Positions 1 through 6,639 of a stretch of DNA of 10,326 nucleotides are shown here, piece after piece. Position 1 is the stretch's first letter, and the number at the start of each line of letters is the position of its first letter. The DNA is from Anaerolineaceae bacterium (GTDB lineage: Bacteria > Chloroflexota > Anaerolineae > Anaerolineales > Anaerolineaceae). The stretch covers positions 1-10,326 of the forward strand of contig WOZA01000121.1 of the NCBI GenBank assembly GCA_011620505.1, given 5' to 3'. Made by a program: the position numbers and the translations under genes. The notes beneath the pieces are model-generated. The model saw nothing but the letters and a program-made list of their open reading frames with translations, was not told the DNA's origin and made no database searches.

Positions 1-600
1 GGCTTCAATGGCAGCAGGAGGTACGGAAAGGGCTGCGGTGCGCAGCGTCTTTGGCGCTATGCCCGGCGGCGGCAGAACATTGCCCGTGCGCACAAGCCCT
101 GCTACCCGCAAGCCCTCCAGACTTCCGCGCCACTCTATCTTGCCAAAAGCATGGTCCAGCTGCCTGCCTCGCAAAGGTCCGCGTTCTTTCAGCAGTTTCA
201 GGAGGCGTTTCTGCACAGGCTTGAAGGCGCTTTCGTCGAAACCATCTTGCGCTGTGAGGGTAACAATAATGTCAGCCCGGCGGGAGAATCCAACAGGGAT
301 CATCAGGTTGATGCAGGCTCCCAATGGCGCGTACCATGCCTCTGCCATCCACTTCGCCAGGTTCATTTGTGTTTCTGTCAGGACCGTACCTTCGGATAAC
401 ACGGCCTGAATTGGCAGCAGCCCCTCCACATTGCTTTCATCCAGCAAGTTCAGCACCACGCCCTGAACGACCTGCTTGCCAAAAGGCACTGCCACCAGGC
501 AGCCGGGTTGAAGCACCTCACCAAGCTCTTTCGGGACAAGGTAGTGGTAGCTTTTGTCAATCTGAGCCAGGTTGATGCTTACATCCGCGTAAGGTTTCAC
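1..600 (-). CDS. priA: Primosomal protein N' (PriA helicase), N-terminal part, cut by the window edge
   Basis: PriA recognises stalled forks and D-loops and reloads the replicative helicase. The 200 codons visible here, open through base 1, cover the 3'-DNA-binding domain and the start of the winged-helix region; the helicase motifs would lie beyond the edge. Family signs are Y-H-Y-L-V-P at residues 18-23, the stretch G-C-L-V-A-V-P-F-G-K-Q (about 32-42), matching the conserved V-P-F-G-K of PriA, and W-M-A-E-A-W-Y-A-P-L-G (about 83-93), which matches the A-x-Y-Y-x-x-P-x-G region. The start is GTG at 600-598: the frame is closed by a TAA at 630-628 and has no other ATG, GTG or TTG in between, and the N-terminus lines up with other PriA proteins. 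It begins 13 bases after the stop of the preceding lipoprotein gene, so it is probably co-transcribed with it and with amrB. Recognition is by motif, not by alignment. Confidence 0.9.
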   Translation of the reverse strand, partial: MKPYADVSINLAQIDKSYHYLVPKELGEVLQPGCLVAVPFGKQVVQGVVLNLLDESNVEGLLPIQAVLSEGTVLTETQMNLAKWMAEAWYAPLGACINLMIPVGFSRRADIIVTLTAQDGFDESAFKPVQKRLLKLLKERGPLRGRQLDHAFGKIEWRGSLEGLRVAGLVRTGNVLPPPGIAPKTLRTAALSVPPAAIEA

Positions 601-613
601 GCGCAGCCTGCCA

Positions 614-1594
614 TCAGGGAGTGATGATTACCAGGAAATCAGCGGCGAAGTACATTCGGTTGTACTGATTATTGGGGATATCCGTGTTGTTGACCAGGTA
701 ATCCATCCAGACGTTTGCCAGGGTACTTTGACCGGTCATTTGATCAAATTCGTTGAAGTTGAAGAATGGTTGGAAGCGTGCTGCAGAGGCGCTCACCCGG
801 TCCATATCAATGTAAATCTGGGTCCAGCCGTCCGGATCAAGGATGACGGGATGATCTGCCAGCACGATTACCTGGTCGGGCAGGTTACGCAAGGTCACTT
901 CAAAGTCTGGCAGGCGGACGGTATCAAAGAGTGGCGCACGTTGATCCAGCGGCAGGCTCCAGTCCTGGTGCAACTTCCAGGGCTCAAAGACTTGATCGGA
1001 TTTTTGCGTCCTCAGGCTGATGTAGGAAGAGCCGTCTGCCGGCATGCCTGCAATCGGTACGTTCTGCCCAAACAAGCCGGTAAGCACCAATTTGACTTCC
1101 AGGTTGGTCTGGTCAAAAACGTGCCTTACCCGCAGATAGTAAACTGTCACATCCTTACCCAGGATCTTGACTGTTTCGCTGTGGATGCCGCGATCCATGA
1201 GCTGAAAGCTAACCATGGCGCTGAGGTTGCGCAGGCTGCCGTCCTCACGGTTATCTTTACGGGTGATGTAGTGATAACCATAGTCGACTGTTTGTTGACC
1301 ATCAGTCAAGGGGAATAGCGTTGCCAGTCGGGTGGGAATGGGGGTGGGTGTGGCAGTGCTCGTGGCAGTCGGGACGGGGGTCTCGGTTGGGGTCGCGGTG
1401 GCAGTCGGGGTCATGGTCACCGTGGGCAATGGTGTTGGGGTTTGCGAAGGGGTGGGTGTGATGCTGGCTGTCGGCAGAAGGGTGGGCAGTGCGGTAGGCC
1501 GGCCCTGGAGCGGTTTCTGGCAGGCTGCCAGGTTGAGCGCTATCAGAACAAAAACCAGCGAGCCTGCGATGACCCTCCAAAGGCGTTTAATCAT
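614..1594 (-). CDS. Lipoprotein with Thr/Pro-rich linker, function unknown
   Basis: This 326-residue protein starts with a short basic N-terminus (M-I-K-R-L-W-R), a hydrophobic core at about 8-21 and a lipobox L-A-A-C with the lipidated Cys at 25, so it should be anchored to the outer face of the membrane. Residues about 31-89 form a low-complexity Thr/Pro linker, a spacer style common in Anaerolineae surface lipoproteins. Residues about 92-326 look like a folded, beta-rich domain ending in F-L-V-I-I-T-P. I do not recognise this domain and see no catalytic motif. The start codon overlaps the end of amrB by 8 bases (1587-1594), which points to translational coupling, and priA follows after 13 bases. 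The Thr/Pro linker makes the DNA at about 1330-1500 repetitive and gives long shadow frames on both strands. The lipoprotein call is firm; the role is open. Confidence 0.85.
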   Translation of the reverse strand: MIKRLWRVIAGSLVFVLIALNLAACQKPLQGRPTALPTLLPTASITPTPSQTPTPLPTVTMTPTATATPTETPVPTATSTATPTPIPTRLATLFPLTDGQQTVDYGYHYITRKDNREDGSLRNLSAMVSFQLMDRGIHSETVKILGKDVTVYYLRVRHVFDQTNLEVKLVLTGLFGQNVPIAGMPADGSSYISLRTQKSDQVFEPWKLHQDWSLPLDQRAPLFDTVRLPDFEVTLRNLPDQVIVLADHPVILDPDGWTQIYIDMDRVSASAARFQPFFNFNEFDQMTGQSTLANVWMDYLVNNTDIPNNQYNRMYFAADFLVIITP

Positions 1595-2468
1595 GCTTCG
1601 CAGCTTTTCCGGTTGAAATAACAGCTGAAAGGTAACCCACCACGCTGCTTTTATCTCCTGTTACAGCCGCAGAAGTGCGGTAATCAGCGATGGTCACTTG
1701 GTCTGCACCGAGCAGATGGGAGGTTTGCAGCACGGTGGCGATTGGGGCAAACCCGCAGGCTTCCATCTCACCACGCTGTTTGTGCTGATAAAAAGTATCA
1801 AGGTTAAATTCCTGCACAGCCCGGGCAAGATTGCCATCCAATCGGTTGGCGACCCGTTCGGAGTAAAAGTGCGATAAATCACTCGACGCCACCATCAGGG
1901 TGCTTTCCTCTGGCGGAAAGCTCCGGATCAGCTTTACCAGGGCGGCTGATAACAGGCGAACCAATGCAGCAGACTGGTCCACCATCATCAGTGGAACAAG
2001 CCAAAAACCTTCCAGCAGTGTCGTCTGCAAAAACGGCAATTGAATCTCGAGGGAGTGTTCCTGATCCCTCCGCACCGAAGCTAACTCGAGCGAGCCATCT
2101 TCACTTAGAAGTTTGTTAAGCTTGCCGAGTGCTGTGCGATCCACTGGCACGAGGCCGAGCGGCGTCGCATAGGCATCATGACCTGTGGTCAACAGGGGTT
2201 GGTGGTAAGGCTGGTGGGAAGGGGAGAGGATGATGACGCGCGTAAACTGCATGCCCTGCAGTGCTTTGAAGGCGTGCGCGGCAGTCAGACCGGAATAAAC
2301 ATACCCAGCATGAGGCACGATCACACCCACCGGCTGTCCTTCAAACTTCGGTACGACGGCGTCTTCCAAAAAGGCTTCAATCATCCTGCGCAGCACTTCG
2401 GGTTTACCGGGGTACCAACTCCCGGCGATGGGCGAAGGGCGTGGGTCAGTCAGCTCTGCGGGGTCCAT
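1587..2468 (-). CDS. amrB: AmmeMemoRadiSam system protein B (MEMO1 family)
   Basis: This 293-residue protein spans the full length of the MEMO family, a fold related to non-haem iron dioxygenases. Conserved stretches appear in order: A-G-S-W-Y-P (15-20), P-H-A-G-Y-V-Y-S-G (52-60), S-P-S-H (82-85), E-H-S-L-E-I-Q-L-P-F-L (137-147), S-S-D-L-S-H (195-200), A-C-G-F-A-P-I (237-243) and T-G-D-K-S-S-V-V-G-Y (270-279). His53, His85 and Cys238 match the human MEMO1 metal ligands His49, His81 and Cys244. In many prokaryotes the gene sits beside AmrA (AMMECR1) and the radical SAM protein AmrS. Neither is in this window. The bacterial reaction is not established. The ATG at 2468 is the first possible start, because an in-frame TAA lies just upstream. 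There is no clear ribosome binding site, and a -10-like box sits 7 bases away, so the mRNA may be leaderless. The gene overlaps the next one by 8 bases. Confidence 0.93.
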   Translation of the reverse strand: MDPAELTDPRPSPIAGSWYPGKPEVLRRMIEAFLEDAVVPKFEGQPVGVIVPHAGYVYSGLTAAHAFKALQGMQFTRVIILSPSHQPYHQPLLTTGHDAYATPLGLVPVDRTALGKLNKLLSEDGSLELASVRRDQEHSLEIQLPFLQTTLLEGFWLVPLMMVDQSAALVRLLSAALVKLIRSFPPEESTLMVASSDLSHFYSERVANRLDGNLARAVQEFNLDTFYQHKQRGEMEACGFAPIATVLQTSHLLGADQVTIADYRTSAAVTGDKSSVVGYLSAVISTGKAAKHD

Positions 2469-2474
2469 GCCTTA

Positions 2475-2480
2475 ATTGTA
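2475..2480 (-). promoter_or_regulatory. Candidate -10 box (TACAAT) for the amrB-lipoprotein-priA unit
   Basis: TACAAT on the minus strand ends 7 bases before the ATG of amrB. Transcription starting at the usual distance would begin at or next to that ATG. I see no convincing -35 hexamer at 16-18 bases. The call rests on the -10 match, its position just upstream of the first gene of a tight unit, and the terminator-like hairpin that separates it from marR. Confidence 0.4.
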
Positions 2481-2521
2481 GCACGCTCAAGGGGTGTGGA
2501 GTAGTACAACGTCAACAAAAT

Positions 2522-2544
2522 ACCCCACTTTGAACATGTGGGGT
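2522..2544 (-). terminator. Candidate intrinsic terminator after the marR gene
   Basis: A perfect 7-bp stem, ACCCCAC with GTGGGGT, encloses a 9-base loop. Reading on the minus strand it lies about 60 bases past the marR stop and is followed by ATTTTGTTG, a short T-rich run. This fits a modest factor-independent terminator. The 137-base gap between marR and amrB (2469-2605) otherwise holds only the amrB -10 candidate. Confidence 0.5.
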
Positions 2545-2605
2545 CTGTGTTTGTGCCTGGTCTCAGGCTATCATGGGAAGGCTGTTATCCTGGAGGCCTG
2601 CCTTT

Positions 2606-3082
2606 TTAAGACAAGGCTTCTGATTCCTTTGCGGCATGGCGTCCCAACCGGGCCTGGCTGAAATAGTGGTTATAGTCTGTCCATAACCTGACCAGCTGGT
2701 CCAGTTCTTCGGCGGTATGATCCTGAAGGAATTTCTTGAAAGAGTCTTCGATACTATTCACAATCTCCCGAATGACTTTTTGACCCTTTTCAGTCAGCGA
2801 GATGGTCCATACACGGCGATCCTCCGTGCTGCGTTCACGCTGCAACAGGGATTCGCGTTCAAGTGACTGGCAAACCCGACTGAGGTTCCCAGGATTCATT
2901 CCCATGATCTCTGCCAGGTCGCTCAATCTGACGTGCTCTTGGATATAGATTTGAAGCAGAGCGCGACCCTGCAGGCGGGATAGTTTGTTTCGGGAGCTGA
3001 ACTCGGTCATCATGAATTCAGTATTGACAGAGGCATCCCGCAGTAGTTCCCAGAAACGAAGGCTAAGATCTTTTGCTTCCAT
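2606..3082 (-). CDS. MarR-family transcriptional regulator
   Basis: This 158-residue protein is a typical length for a MarR dimer that binds DNA through a winged helix and is usually released by a small phenolic ligand, an oxidant or a metal. The winged helix-turn-helix covers about residues 37-101: R-L-S-D-L-A-E-I-M-G-M (52-62) is the first helix-turn part, N-P-G-N-L-S-R-V-C-Q-S-L-E-R (63-76) the recognition helix, and S-T-E-D-R-R-V-W-T-I-S-L-T-E-K-G (85-100) the wing with the family's D-R-R at 88-90. Flanking helices would form the dimer. The ATG at 3082 is preceded by a good Shine-Dalgarno, AAGGAGAG. It is a single-gene unit with its own promoter and a likely operator, suggesting autoregulation. 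Its neighbours are codirectional, not divergent, so the other targets cannot be read from context. Confidence 0.93.
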   Translation of the reverse strand: MEAKDLSLRFWELLRDASVNTEFMMTEFSSRNKLSRLQGRALLQIYIQEHVRLSDLAEIMGMNPGNLSRVCQSLERESLLQRERSTEDRRVWTISLTEKGQKVIREIVNSIEDSFKKFLQDHTAEELDQLVRLWTDYNHYFSQARLGRHAAKESEALS

Positions 3083-3122
3083 AACTCTCCTTATGGTTGT
3101 AGATTAAGTTTATTACAGCTCA

Positions 3123-3140
3123 CAATTATATACACAATTG
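3123..3140 (-). promoter_or_regulatory. marR promoter -10 box within an 18-bp palindrome, likely autoregulatory operator
   Basis: The 18-bp element has arms CAATT and AATTG, and 7 of its 9 symmetric position pairs are complementary. On the minus strand it contains a perfect TATAAT at 3130-3125, about 43 bases upstream of the marR ATG. A second AT-rich inverted repeat, AAAACT/AGTTTT, follows at 3141-3158, where a -35 box would be; no good -35 match is seen. MarR proteins commonly bind AT-rich palindromes of 16-20 bp over their own promoters, so self-repression is a fair inference. Confidence 0.5.
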
Positions 3141-3174
3141 AAAACTTTTGTTAGTTTTGTGCAACGATTGAGGA

Positions 3175-4023
3175 TTAAGAGAGGGGATTTGCTTTGGCTC
3201 GGATCAGAAGGAAACCGGCGGTACCGGTCATGCCCAGTTCTTTCCTCAGTTTGTCATTGGTCAGCTCCGAAAAAAGCCCCTGGCCAGGGCGCCGGGGATC
3301 GTAGAGGAGTTCCTCTTGAATCACAAAGCCATCGCCTTTGTTGATATTGGTCACGCTATAGGCTCTGCCGTGGTCATCCACCCTTGTCACCACCAGCATA
3401 TGGTCGAAGCCTTCATACTTGGAGATTCCCTTGCGAACAAACAGATAGAGCCAGTCCCCTGGTTGGAGTGGATTCTTAGCCCAGTCATAACTGCCGATGC
3501 TTTCATTTACCCGGATGTAGTCGTATTCTGTCTGCGGAAAGAATTTTTGATCGAGAGTATCAAGCCCGTGGCACTCAGGATTATCTTCACGGGGGCAAAG
3601 CAGCCACATATCGTGCGGATTGGCATCTTCAGGCAGGTAGCCGCCATCCCGCATGATCGCAACTGTCAGTGGACCGCAGGCATTATCTGCTGATTCGTGT
3701 GGATCGGAAGCAAAATTGATTTCACGCGCCACCAAGTCGGCTTGTTCTGGCGTATCTGCCAAATAGTGCAGACTGGCTTGGTAAAGGCTGGCTTCGCGCT
3801 GTTGCCTGAGAGTGAGTGTTGCAGTGGGGGGTAAAGGCGTCGCACTTGGGATTGGAGTGTGCGTGTTGGTAGGGGCAGGCGTTGCGGTCGCTGTCGGCGT
3901 GCAGGTGGGAGTTTGGGTTGCCGGCTGTAGTGAGGCGGTCGGGCTTGGCGCTATTCCCGTTACTCCGCAGGCAGAAAGCGCAAGCAGGCATATCAGTAGC
4001 AAATGCAGGTTTCGATGTCTCAT
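3175..4023 (-). CDS. Lipoprotein with Thr/Pro linker and a C39-like cysteine-peptidase motif
   Basis: This 282-residue protein has a hydrophobic signal (about 6-18) ending in lipobox L-S-A-C with Cys19, then a Thr/Pro-rich linker at about 25-72. The globular part (about 75-282) carries S-A-D-N-A-C-G-P-L-T (111-120), where Cys116 before Gly-Pro resembles the nucleophile of C39-like papain-fold peptidases. It also has L-Q-P-G-D-W-L-Y-L-F (186-195), and D-H-M-L-V-V-T (207-213), where His208 would be the second catalytic residue. Asn226, or another nearby polar residue, could complete the triad. A cell-surface hydrolase or amidase acting on peptides or peptidoglycan cross-links is inferred; an inactive, binding-only domain is possible. 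Its ATG overlaps the stop of the LysM/M23 gene in an ATGA, so the two are probably made together and act in the same compartment. I do not know a named family for the domain. Confidence 0.82.
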   Translation of the reverse strand: MRHRNLHLLLICLLALSACGVTGIAPSPTASLQPATQTPTCTPTATATPAPTNTHTPIPSATPLPPTATLTLRQQREASLYQASLHYLADTPEQADLVAREINFASDPHESADNACGPLTVAIMRDGGYLPEDANPHDMWLLCPREDNPECHGLDTLDQKFFPQTEYDYIRVNESIGSYDWAKNPLQPGDWLYLFVRKGISKYEGFDHMLVVTRVDDHGRAYSVTNINKGDGFVIQEELLYDPRRPGQGLFSELTNDKLRKELGMTGTAGFLLIRAKANPLS

Positions 4024-5225
4024 TGCAGGAAATCCCAGGGATTCACGCGTCCGTATTCGTCGCTGCGCAGCTCAAAATGGAGGTGCACGCCATCAGCCTC
4101 GCCAGTGTCGCCCATGCTGCCAATGACGTCCCCGGCATAAACTTCCTGCCCGCAGATCACGTCCACCTCTGCCAGATGGGCATAAAGCGATTGCCAGCCA
4201 AAGCCATGGTCTATGACCACCATGTTCCCGTATCCCCAATCATTCCAGCCCGCATACACCACAACCCCGTTGTCAGCAGCCTTTACAGGATCGCCCATTT
4301 CCCCGCCAAGGTCGATGCCGTAATGATTGGCTGAGGGGGCATAATCATAGCCGGTCAGGTTGTGGTTCTCCACAGGCCAACGGAAATTGAGCGTTCCGAC
4401 CACCCCATCGTAACTTTCAGTGCAGGCTCCGGGGCCCACGTTGACAGCGGTGGCTGGCTCTTCGCGGGTAATACGTGGAGTGCGCCAGTCGGTAAATTCT
4501 CCCTTGCCGCCAGGCACCACTAGCATCGTACCAGGGGCGATATTCGGGGAGGCATAATCGCCCAGGGTGGCAGCCGACAGGTGATTCCCTGGGAAATTAA
4601 CAATTACATCAGGGGTAACCTTGTAGTACTCCGCCACACCATTCAGCCCCTCACCAGCACTCCAGCGGTGCAGTGTGCCATCCACCGGCGAGATAAGCAG
4701 TTGCTGACCCGGATAAATGAAGTGCGGGTCGTCTCCCATGGTATAGCGGTTGCTCCAGAGGACAGTTTCTGGCTGAAGATTGAAGCGTTCTGCGATTGAG
4801 AAAAGATTGTCTCCGGCTTGCACGGTGTAGCTGATAATCTCTGTACGGGCGCGCATCGGAAGAACGGTATCCGGATTTACATTCCGCCGGATCGCGTCGC
4901 TTTCCACAACGGGTTCTACAGCTTGCGCAAGGAATAATTCTGCGTTAACTGGCGCGGACTGCGTTGCGGCAACAGCCTTCAATTCGATGGCGCTCTGACC
5001 TTCCACGCTGACGTAATAATTGCTCATCACCCACACCACCAACGCCATCATCACCAAGGTCGCAACCAGGGTCAGACTGCGCATGGCGGCGGGTTCAAGC
5101 CCCAAGTGCCGGATGCGTTCCCACAACCCTTGCTTTTCGAATGGGTCGGTCTGTTCGGTTTTTTCAGCTTCTTTACCAGCTACGGGGTTGGGATCCGCCA
5201 GCCAGGGTTCGTTCTTTTGCTCCAT
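4020..5225 (-). CDS. Membrane-anchored LysM / M23 peptidoglycan endopeptidase
   Basis: This 401-residue protein has a charged cytoplasmic N-terminus (1-49), one membrane segment at about 51-68, and an extracytoplasmic part. A LysM domain runs from Y-T-V-Q-A-G-D-N-L-F (133-142) to P-G-Q-Q-L-L-I (172-178). A second, more divergent LysM-like unit covers about 186-238. The C-terminal M23 domain (about 295-400) has the full metal and catalytic set: H301-x3-D305 in H-Y-G-I-D, H350 in L-Y-A-H-L, and H381-x-H383 in H-L-H-F-E. The family cuts peptide cross-links in peptidoglycan, with Zn held by the first His, the Asp and the last His. The architecture fits a cell-wall remodelling hydrolase tethered to the membrane. 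No clear Shine-Dalgarno precedes the ATG at 5225. The 68-base gap to the YcaQ-like gene shows no promoter that I trust. The C39-like lipoprotein gene overlaps its stop by 4 bases. Confidence 0.93.
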   Translation of the reverse strand: MEQKNEPWLADPNPVAGKEAEKTEQTDPFEKQGLWERIRHLGLEPAAMRSLTLVATLVMMALVVWVMSNYYVSVEGQSAIELKAVAATQSAPVNAELFLAQAVEPVVESDAIRRNVNPDTVLPMRARTEIISYTVQAGDNLFSIAERFNLQPETVLWSNRYTMGDDPHFIYPGQQLLISPVDGTLHRWSAGEGLNGVAEYYKVTPDVIVNFPGNHLSAATLGDYASPNIAPGTMLVVPGGKGEFTDWRTPRITREEPATAVNVGPGACTESYDGVVGTLNFRWPVENHNLTGYDYAPSANHYGIDLGGEMGDPVKAADNGVVVYAGWNDWGYGNMVVIDHGFGWQSLYAHLAEVDVICGQEVYAGDVIGSMGDTGEADGVHLHFELRSDEYGRVNPWDFLQ

Positions 5226-5293
5226 GTCACGATGATATCACGAGTCCAATAAGCCCGTCTGCCCTGAACAAGCCTTCAATTTGAGCCGGGTGA

Positions 5294-6520
5294 TTACTCT
5301 TCCTCCAGGCGAGCAGTCAATCCCGAACGCAGTGCTTCCGGGTCTGCCCAGTCGATTACAACACTGCTCAACCCTTGCCAGCTTGCGTAATCTCGCAGGG
5401 TTTTCGCCAGCGCTTTGATCAACCCGGCGCTGATGGTTATGCCCGGTTCCAGAAACAGACGGATCACCTGTAAGCGTCCTTCTTTGCGCCAGGCTTTCGC
5501 ATCCAGTCTTCCGATAAGCCGACCCTGGTGCAAGATAGGAAGGACAAAGTAGCCATATTTACGCTTGGGGGCGGGAGTGTAACACTCGATCGAATACTCG
5601 AAATCAAATAAATCTCTCGTGCGACCGCGGTCACTGATCAGTGGGTCAAACGGAGAAAGGATGGTTGTGTGCTTGGCTGAAAGTTGATTCGCCAACGCCG
5701 CTTCCAGCAAGGGCTCGTTTTCTGCATGCACAAAAAACGGACCGCCCCTAACTCCCTCAATCCGAACGGGATGAATGGCACCTTCTGCCAGTAGTTGGGC
5801 GATAGCCGCGGCGGCTTCCGCTTTTTTCAAATAGAAATAATTCGCCGCCCAAGTGTTGCTGGAGATTCCCAGTGCCTTTACCGCTTTACGCGTTAGTTCC
5901 TGAACTGCTGCGGGATACTCAGGTGCTTGCGCGTCATCCCAGGCAGGTAAGACGCGTTCGCGCAGGTCATAGACCCGCTGAAACCTCTCACGCCGCGCGA
6001 TCATGAGATCCCCGCGGTAGTAGAGGTGTTCCAGCGCCACCTTCTCCACCTTCCAGTCCCACCATCCACCGCGCGGCTGTTTGCTTTCAAAATCAGAGGA
6101 ACGCACAGCGCCGTTTTGATGGATGTGAGACAGGATCTGATCCAGCATGGCAGCATTCTTCCGGCCCCAGTCGCGGATGTTATTCCAGCCGAGGAACTTC
6201 TCCAGCATAAGTGCCCGGAATAGCGGATAATCCTCGATTGGCAGCAGGCAGACCGCATGCGCGAAGTATTCAAAGAGCTGACCTTCAGCATGCAGCTCCT
6301 CAAGCCAGTTCGTCGGATAACTGCCAAGGCGAGACCAGAGAATGTGCTGGTGGGCGCGGGCTACCACGCTGATGGTATCAATTTGCAGATTGTGGATCTG
6401 ACGAATGGCAGTCAGAAGATCTTCCTTGCCAGCTTTATAGCGGGGTGGAGTGCGCAAACCAAGGCTCGCCAGCATCACCTGCTGAGCCTGCTGTTTGGTT
6501 AGAACAATCTCCTGTTCCAC
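5294..6520 (-). CDS. YcaQ/AlkX-like DNA glycosylase (HTH_42 winged-helix family)
   Basis: The 408-residue length is close to E. coli YcaQ. Members of this family unhook interstrand cross-links or excise bulky alkylated bases. The N-terminal part holds Q46-I-D48 in N-L-Q-I-D-T-I-S-V-V, matching the Q-x-D catalytic motif of the YcaQ branch instead of the Q-x-Q of AlkZ. L-F-E-Y-F-A-H-A-V-C-L-L-P (82-94) is the next conserved block. The hallmark C-terminal block runs from T-I-L-S-P-F-D-P-L-I (286-295) through R-T-R-D-L-F-D-F-E-Y (300-309) and K-R-K-Y-G-Y-F-V-L-P (319-328) to G-R-L-I-G-R-L-D-A-K (333-342). The start is GTG at 6520: an in-frame TAA sits six codons upstream and no other start lies between. 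No good Shine-Dalgarno is seen. The gene follows the paired hairpins, so it may have its own unrecognised promoter. Substrate preference is not readable here. Confidence 0.88.
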   Translation of the reverse strand: MEQEIVLTKQQAQQVMLASLGLRTPPRYKAGKEDLLTAIRQIHNLQIDTISVVARAHQHILWSRLGSYPTNWLEELHAEGQLFEYFAHAVCLLPIEDYPLFRALMLEKFLGWNNIRDWGRKNAAMLDQILSHIHQNGAVRSSDFESKQPRGGWWDWKVEKVALEHLYYRGDLMIARRERFQRVYDLRERVLPAWDDAQAPEYPAAVQELTRKAVKALGISSNTWAANYFYLKKAEAAAAIAQLLAEGAIHPVRIEGVRGGPFFVHAENEPLLEAALANQLSAKHTTILSPFDPLISDRGRTRDLFDFEYSIECYTPAPKRKYGYFVLPILHQGRLIGRLDAKAWRKEGRLQVIRLFLEPGITISAGLIKALAKTLRDYASWQGLSSVVIDWADPEALRSGLTARLEEE

Positions 6521-6554
6521 GGCTGTGATTTTATCTTAAGCAGTGCGAATTTTG

Positions 6555-6579
6555 GTCGGATTGTGCATTCCAATCCGGC
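6555..6579. repeat. Hairpin 1 of a related pair between the FMN reductase and YcaQ-like genes
   Basis: The core arms CGGATTG (6557-6563) and CAATCCG (6571-6577) pair over 7 bp around a 7-base loop. A G-T wobble (6556/6578) and a G-C pair (6555/6579) extend the stem on the plus strand. The arm GCCGGATTG on the minus strand closely matches GCCGGATCG of the second hairpin. No T-run follows on either strand, so a simple intrinsic terminator is unlikely. Confidence 0.55.
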
Positions 6580-6596
6580 TTACACGAGATTAACCA

Positions 6597-6627
6597 TATG
6601 CCGGATCGTGGTCTTCGATCCGGCATA
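6597..6627. repeat. Hairpin 2: perfect 12-bp inverted repeat with 7-base loop
   Basis: Arms TATGCCGGATCG (6597-6608) and CGATCCGGCATA (6616-6627) are exact inverted repeats around the loop TGGTCTT. Reading on the minus strand, the hairpin begins 12 bases past the stop of the FMN reductase gene. It could protect the 3' end of that mRNA or stop transcription with a protein factor. Neither side has a proper T-run. Together with hairpin 1 it fills most of the 119-base gap 6521-6639. Confidence 0.7.
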
Positions 6628-6639
6628 AAATCTTACATA

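Noticed and set aside
8..575. Three overlapping plus-strand frames at the left edge
   Set aside because: The minus strand here encodes an unmistakable PriA N-terminus; the plus-strand products resemble nothing.
728..1318. 196-codon plus-strand open frame
   Set aside because: It lies wholly opposite the lipoprotein gene at 614-1594, has no family motif, and is explained by the codon make-up of that gene.
1332..1616. Val/Gly-rich plus-strand frame and the repetitive DNA beneath it
   Set aside because: This is the reverse side of the Thr/Pro linker of the lipoprotein; the repetition comes from low-complexity protein, not from a minisatellite or CRISPR.
3812..4126. Plus-strand frame rich in Val/Gly
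   Set aside because: It is the complement of the Thr/Pro linker of the second lipoprotein and runs past that gene's end into the M23 gene.
6597..6627. Intrinsic terminator call for the 12-bp palindrome
   Set aside because: No T-run follows on either strand, so I listed it as a repeat instead.
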